Shown one piece after another: positions 59,829 to 64,000 of a stretch of 64,000 nt of DNA. Made by a program: the position numbers and the translations under genes. Each line of letters begins with the position of its first letter. The stretch's first letter is position 1. The notes under the pieces were generated by a model. It did not search any database and was not told the DNA's origin. It was given only the letters and a program-made list of their open reading frames with translations. The DNA is from Streptomyces cellostaticus (lineage in GTDB: Bacteria; Actinomycetota; Actinomycetes; Streptomycetales; Streptomycetaceae). The DNA is taken from contig NZ_KQ948025.1 of the NCBI RefSeq assembly GCF_001513965.1, positions 43,603 to 107,602 of the forward strand, in the 5' to 3' direction.

Positions 59829-60890
59829 GTGAAGAAGACCTCGACCCGGCTGGCCGACGGTCGTGAGCTGATCTACTACGACCTGCGGGACGACACCGTG
59901 CGGGACGCGGTGGACCGCCGCCCGCTGGACCGTACGGTCACCACGTCCGAGGTCCGCTGTGATGTGCTGCTCGGCGACCAGGTCGCCATCGCCTCTCACC
60001 GCCAGGGCCGCACCTACCACCCGCCGGCCGACGAATGCCCGCTCTGCCCCACCCAGGGCGAGCGGCTCAGCGAGATCCCGGACTCCTCGTACGACGTCGT
60101 CGTCTTCGAGAACCGCTTCCCCTCGCTGGCCGGCGACTCCGGCCGCTGCGAGGTCGTCTGCTTCACCTCCGACCACGACGCGTCCTTCGCCGACCTCACC
60201 GAGGAGCAGGCGCGCCTGGTGCTGGAGGCGTGGACGGACCGGACGTCGGAGCTGTCGCATCTGCCCTCCGTCGAGCAGGTGTTCTGTTTCGAGAACCGGG
60301 GTGCGGAGATCGGTGTGACTCTGGGTCACCCGCACGGTCAGATCTACGCCTACCCCTTCACCACGCCCCGCACCGCGCTGATGCTCCGGTCGCTCGCGGC
60401 CCACAAGGAGGCGACGGGCGGGGAGAACCTGTTCGACGCCGTCCTGGAGCGGGAACTCGCCGGAGAGCGGGTCGTCCTTGAGGGTGAACACTGGGCGGCC
60501 TTCGTGCCCTACGCGGCGCACTGGCCCTACGAGGTCCACCTGTACCCGAAGCGCCGGGTGCCCGACCTGCTCGCGCTCGACGAGGCCGCACGCACAGAAT
60601 TCCCCCAGATCTATCTGGAACTCTTGAGGCGCTTCGACCGGATCTTCGGCGAAGGTGAGCCTCCGACGCCGTACATCACGGCCTGGCACCAGGCCCCGTT
60701 CGGCGCGCTGGAGGAGTTCGACGGTGTGACACGGGACGACTTCGCGCTCCACCTCGAGCTTTTCACCATCCGCCGCACTTCCGGCAAGCTGAAGTTTCTC
60801 GCGGGTTCCGAGTCCGGCATGAACGTGTTCATCAACGACGTGCCGCCGGAGCGCGCGGCCGAGCGACTGCGAGAGGTAGCGAGTTCATGA
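59829..60890 (+). CDS. galT: Galactose-1-phosphate uridylyltransferase
   Basis: 353 aa. It exchanges UMP between UDP-glucose and galactose-1-phosphate in the Leloir pathway. The zinc-site region DECPLCPTQGERLSEI, VVVFENRFPSL, FENRGAEIGVTLGHPHGQIY (catalytic HPH with Gln: His167, His169, Gln171), and a second His domain near EVHLYPKRRVPDL. GTG with AAGGAG upstream. First gene of galT-galE-galK; its TGA overlaps the galE ATG. Confidence 0.97.
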   Translation: MKKTSTRLADGRELIYYDLRDDTVRDAVDRRPLDRTVTTSEVRCDVLLGDQVAIASHRQGRTYHPPADECPLCPTQGERLSEIPDSSYDVVVFENRFPSLAGDSGRCEVVCFTSDHDASFADLTEEQARLVLEAWTDRTSELSHLPSVEQVFCFENRGAEIGVTLGHPHGQIYAYPFTTPRTALMLRSLAAHKEATGGENLFDAVLERELAGERVVLEGEHWAAFVPYAAHWPYEVHLYPKRRVPDLLALDEAARTEFPQIYLELLRRFDRIFGEGEPPTPYITAWHQAPFGALEEFDGVTRDDFALHLELFTIRRTSGKLKFLAGSESGMNVFINDVPPERAAERLREVASS

Positions 60891-61854
60891 AGTACCTGGT
60901 GACGGGTGGGGCGGGTTACGTCGGCAGTGTCGTGGCCCAGCACCTGCTGGAGGCCGGCCACGAGGTCACCGTCCTCGACAACCTCACGACCGGCTTCCGT
61001 GAGGGCGTGCCCGCCGGCGCCGCCTTCGTCGAGGGCGACATCCGCGACGCCGCCAAATGGCTCGACTCCTCCTACGACGGCGTGCTGCACTTCGCCGCCT
61101 CCTCGCAGGTCGGCGAGTCGGTGGTGAAGCCGGAGAAGTACTGGGACAACAACGTCGCCGGCAGCATGGCCCTGCTCGGCGCCATGCGCGAGGCGGGCGT
61201 GCGCAAGCTGGTCTTCTCCTCCACGGCGGCCACCTACGGCGAGCCGGAGCGGGTCCCGATCGTGGAGAGCGCCCCGACGAAGCCGACCAACCCCTACGGC
61301 GCCACCAAGCTCGCCGTCGACCACATGATCACCAGCGAGGCGAACGCCCGCGGCCTGGCCGCGGTCTCCCTGCGCTACTTCAACGTGGCCGGCGCCTACG
61401 GCGCGTACGGCGAGCGCCACGACCCCGAGTCGCACCTGATCCCGCTCGTCCTCCAGGTGGCCCAGGGCCGCCGCGACGCGATCTCGGTCTTCGGCGACGA
61501 CTACGCGACCCCCGACGGCACCTGCATCCGCGACTACATCCACGTCGCGGACCTGGCCGAGGCCCACCTGCTGGCCCTGACGGCCGCGCAGCCGGGCGAG
61601 CACCTGATCTGCAACCTCGGCAACGGCAGCGGCTTCTCCGTCCGCGAGGTCATCGAGACCGTCCGCACGGTCACCGGGCACCCGATCCCCGAGGTGGTGG
61701 CCCCGCGCCGCGGCGGCGACCCGGCGGTGCTGGTCGCCTCGGCGGACACGGCCCGCGAGAAGCTGGGCTGGAACCCGTCCCGCGCGGATCTCGCGGGGAT
61801 CGTCGCGGACGCGTGGGAGTTCGCGCGGCACATCAGCACAGCAAGGGAGCAGTA

Positions 61855-61855
<1 letters not shown>
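60887..61855 (+). CDS. galE: UDP-glucose 4-epimerase
   Basis: 322 aa. Interconverts UDP-galactose and UDP-glucose with bound NAD. N-terminal YLVTGGAGYVGSVVAQHLLE, the Ser/Thr region VFSSTAATYGEPE and catalytic NPYGATKLAVDH (Tyr137, Lys141), then CIRDYIHVADLAEAH. ATG overlaps the galT stop and its TAG overlaps the galK GTG by one base. In Streptomyces a second, constitutive promoter (galP2) lies just before galE; I did not find a clear hexamer pair for it here. Confidence 0.97.
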
Positions 61856-63009
<1,154 letters not shown>

Positions 63010-63024
63010 GTTTCCGCTAGCCTC

Positions 63025-63054
63025 GTCAGCCCCGCACGCCGGTGCGGGGCTGAC
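63025..63054 (+). terminator. galTEK terminator
   Basis: GTCAGCCCCGCAC-GCCG-GTGCGGGGCTGAC, a 13-bp perfect stem with a four-base loop, 15 bp after galK. Confidence 0.9.
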
Positions 63055-63079
63055 GGTCTTTCACGGGAGGCGTGGCCGG

Positions 63080-63544
63080 ATGGACGCCGACGAGATACGG
63101 TCCCGCTTCGACGGCCGGGGGCAGGTCGAACTCCGGCTCGGCACGGGGAAGCGGGCACTGGCCGAGGAGATCGCGCACGCCCTCGGGTACGAGTTGGTCT
63201 CCGTCGAGCACAAGGGTGGCAGAAACGTCGAGATTTTCTCTGTCGAGTACCGCACCGCCCGCAGCCTCGGCCTGATCTTCCGGCGCGACGACGACCCCCG
63301 GGCCCGCCGTCGCGCCGAGCTGACCATCGAGCGGCTGCGGGCGGGCGGCCCGGTGCTGGCGGACGGCCAGTCGGCTCCGCCTCCGCCGCCACCCCCGGCC
63401 CCCGCCCCGCCCCTCACTCCCCGGCCGCCGCAACCCCGCCCCCGGCGCTCGCTGGAACCCCAGCCGCCGCCACCGGTGGGCCCGCCCCGGCCCCGGATCC
63501 CGCCCCGGCCGCACTACCCGCCGCCACCGCCGGCGTCGGACTAG
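63080..63544 (+). CDS. Conserved hypothetical protein with proline-rich tail
   Basis: 154 aa. Residues 1-95 look like a small alpha/beta domain (DADEIRSRFDGRGQVELRLG; YELVSVEHKGGRNVEIFSVE). The last 60 residues are mostly Pro, Ala and Arg. GGGAGG precedes the ATG. No family recognised; it lies after the galK terminator and is probably independent of the gal operon. Confidence 0.7.
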   Translation: MDADEIRSRFDGRGQVELRLGTGKRALAEEIAHALGYELVSVEHKGGRNVEIFSVEYRTARSLGLIFRRDDDPRARRRAELTIERLRAGGPVLADGQSAPPPPPPPAPAPPLTPRPPQPRPRRSLEPQPPPPVGPPRPRIPPRPHYPPPPPASD

Positions 63545-63607
63545 TGCCAAGTGCGCGCCAGACCCAGCGTCTGGGACAGCATCCGCCGGTCAGGCCCCAA
63601 GTCCCGG

Positions 63608-64000
63608 TCACCCCAGCTGCTTCGTCAGCGTGAACTCCGTGATCCCCGGCGGATAGTCGGGGATCACGCACACCACGTCGTAGCCCTGCTTGCGGTAGAA
63701 CTCCGGCGCCTGGAAGTCCCAGGTCTCCAGCCGGGCGGCCGTGCAGCCCCGGCCGGTGCGGGCGAGGTGCTCGGCCTCGGCGAGGAGGCGGGAGCCGAGG
63801 CCCGTGCCGCGGTGGCGGGCGTCGACCCACAGGTAGGTGATGTGCAGCCAGGTCGTCCAGGTGTGGCCGACCAGGCCGCCGGCCAGGTCTCCCGCCGAGT
63901 CCAGCGCCCAGACGTGCAGGGGGACTTCGCGTTCCCCGGGGGTGCCGCGCAGTGCCGACAGGACCGGGGACGCCGCCGTGTTGGTGTCCCGCAGCCGGGA
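63608..64000 (-). CDS. GNAT family N-acetyltransferase, N-terminus beyond window
   Basis: The last 130 residues of a leftward gene are open to the window edge. LWVDARHRGTGLGSRLLAEA is the acetyl-CoA loop (R-G-x-G-L-G), followed by CTAARLETWDFQAPEFYRKQ and GYDVVCVIPDYPPGITEFTL, a standard GNAT C-terminus. The stop is at 63608-63610. Substrate unknown. Confidence 0.85.
   Translation of the reverse strand, partial: SRLRDTNTAASPVLSALRGTPGEREVPLHVWALDSAGDLAGGLVGHTWTTWLHITYLWVDARHRGTGLGSRLLAEAEHLARTGRGCTAARLETWDFQAPEFYRKQGYDVVCVIPDYPPGITEFTLTKQLG

Overview
The window is a contiguous stretch of very GC-rich actinobacterial chromosome, almost certainly Streptomyces. It carries an SsgA-like protein (a family confined to sporulating actinomycetes), the order rpfB-rsmA-ispE, a galT-galE-galK operon, an actinobacterial protein O-mannosyltransferase, a SepX/GlpR-type division protein next to a gephyrin-like moeA, and many GTG, TTG and CTG starts with GTGA/ATGA overlaps. 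I see no phage, insertion sequence, CRISPR array or biosynthetic gene cluster; it reads as conserved core chromosome.

Layout. 1-10.3 kb: a low-temperature-requirement-A-like membrane protein (cut by the window), mscL, an SAF/CpaB-like protein, mtnP, fmdB with a CIRCE-like operator, an MFS transporter, a cation/proton antiporter and a large penicillin-acylase-family protein. 10.3-16.7 kb: folate cyclo-ligase, then galU-moeA-moaC-mogA-GNAT-sepX, which combines molybdenum-cofactor genes with the Glp/SepX division locus, and a tRNA-Ala. 16.7-22.6 kb: a GNAT, exonuclease III, and a MerR regulator divergent from a Baeyer-Villiger monooxygenase-hydrolase-SDR operon. 22.6-32.4 kb: a tricorn-type protease, a TetR/MMPL pair with two operators, and small metabolic and transport genes. 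32.4-37.7 kb: a beta-lactamase-fold hydrolase, then, read right to left, an ECF metal transporter (cbiM-cbiQ-cbiO) running without gaps into ohrR and ohr, with a candidate Nur box in front of cbiM; then ssgE. 37.7-49.3 kb: two tandem class-B-like penicillin-binding proteins, pmt, rsmI, tatD, rpfB, rsmA and ispE. 49.3-57.5 kb: an ankyrin/HEAT protein, an ABC-F ATPase, two paralogous proline-rich PQQ-propeller membrane proteins and a response regulator with a degenerate receiver. 57.5-64 kb: a sodium/solute symporter with a small membrane partner, divergent from galTEK across a region with a 23-bp-period repeat array, then a proline-rich protein and a truncated GNAT.

Themes. The cell envelope and its growth are heavily represented (MscL, SepX, SsgE, two PBPs, Pmt, RpfB, penicillin-acylase protein). 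Regulation can be read directly in several gaps: CIRCE, a Nur-like box, TetR operators, MerR palindromes and the gal repeats. At least eleven genes have a TANNNT hexamer exactly 6-7 nt before the start codon and no space for a ribosome site, the signature of leaderless mRNAs; this helped choose starts. No wholly novel multi-gene system is evident. The most interesting leads are the gal repeat array shared with a transporter, the CIRCE before fmdB, the Nur box plus ohrR/ohr read-through on the metal transporter, the combined Moco/Glp-SepX locus and the pseudo-receiver regulator. All family assignments come from reading the translated sequences; no database search was run.
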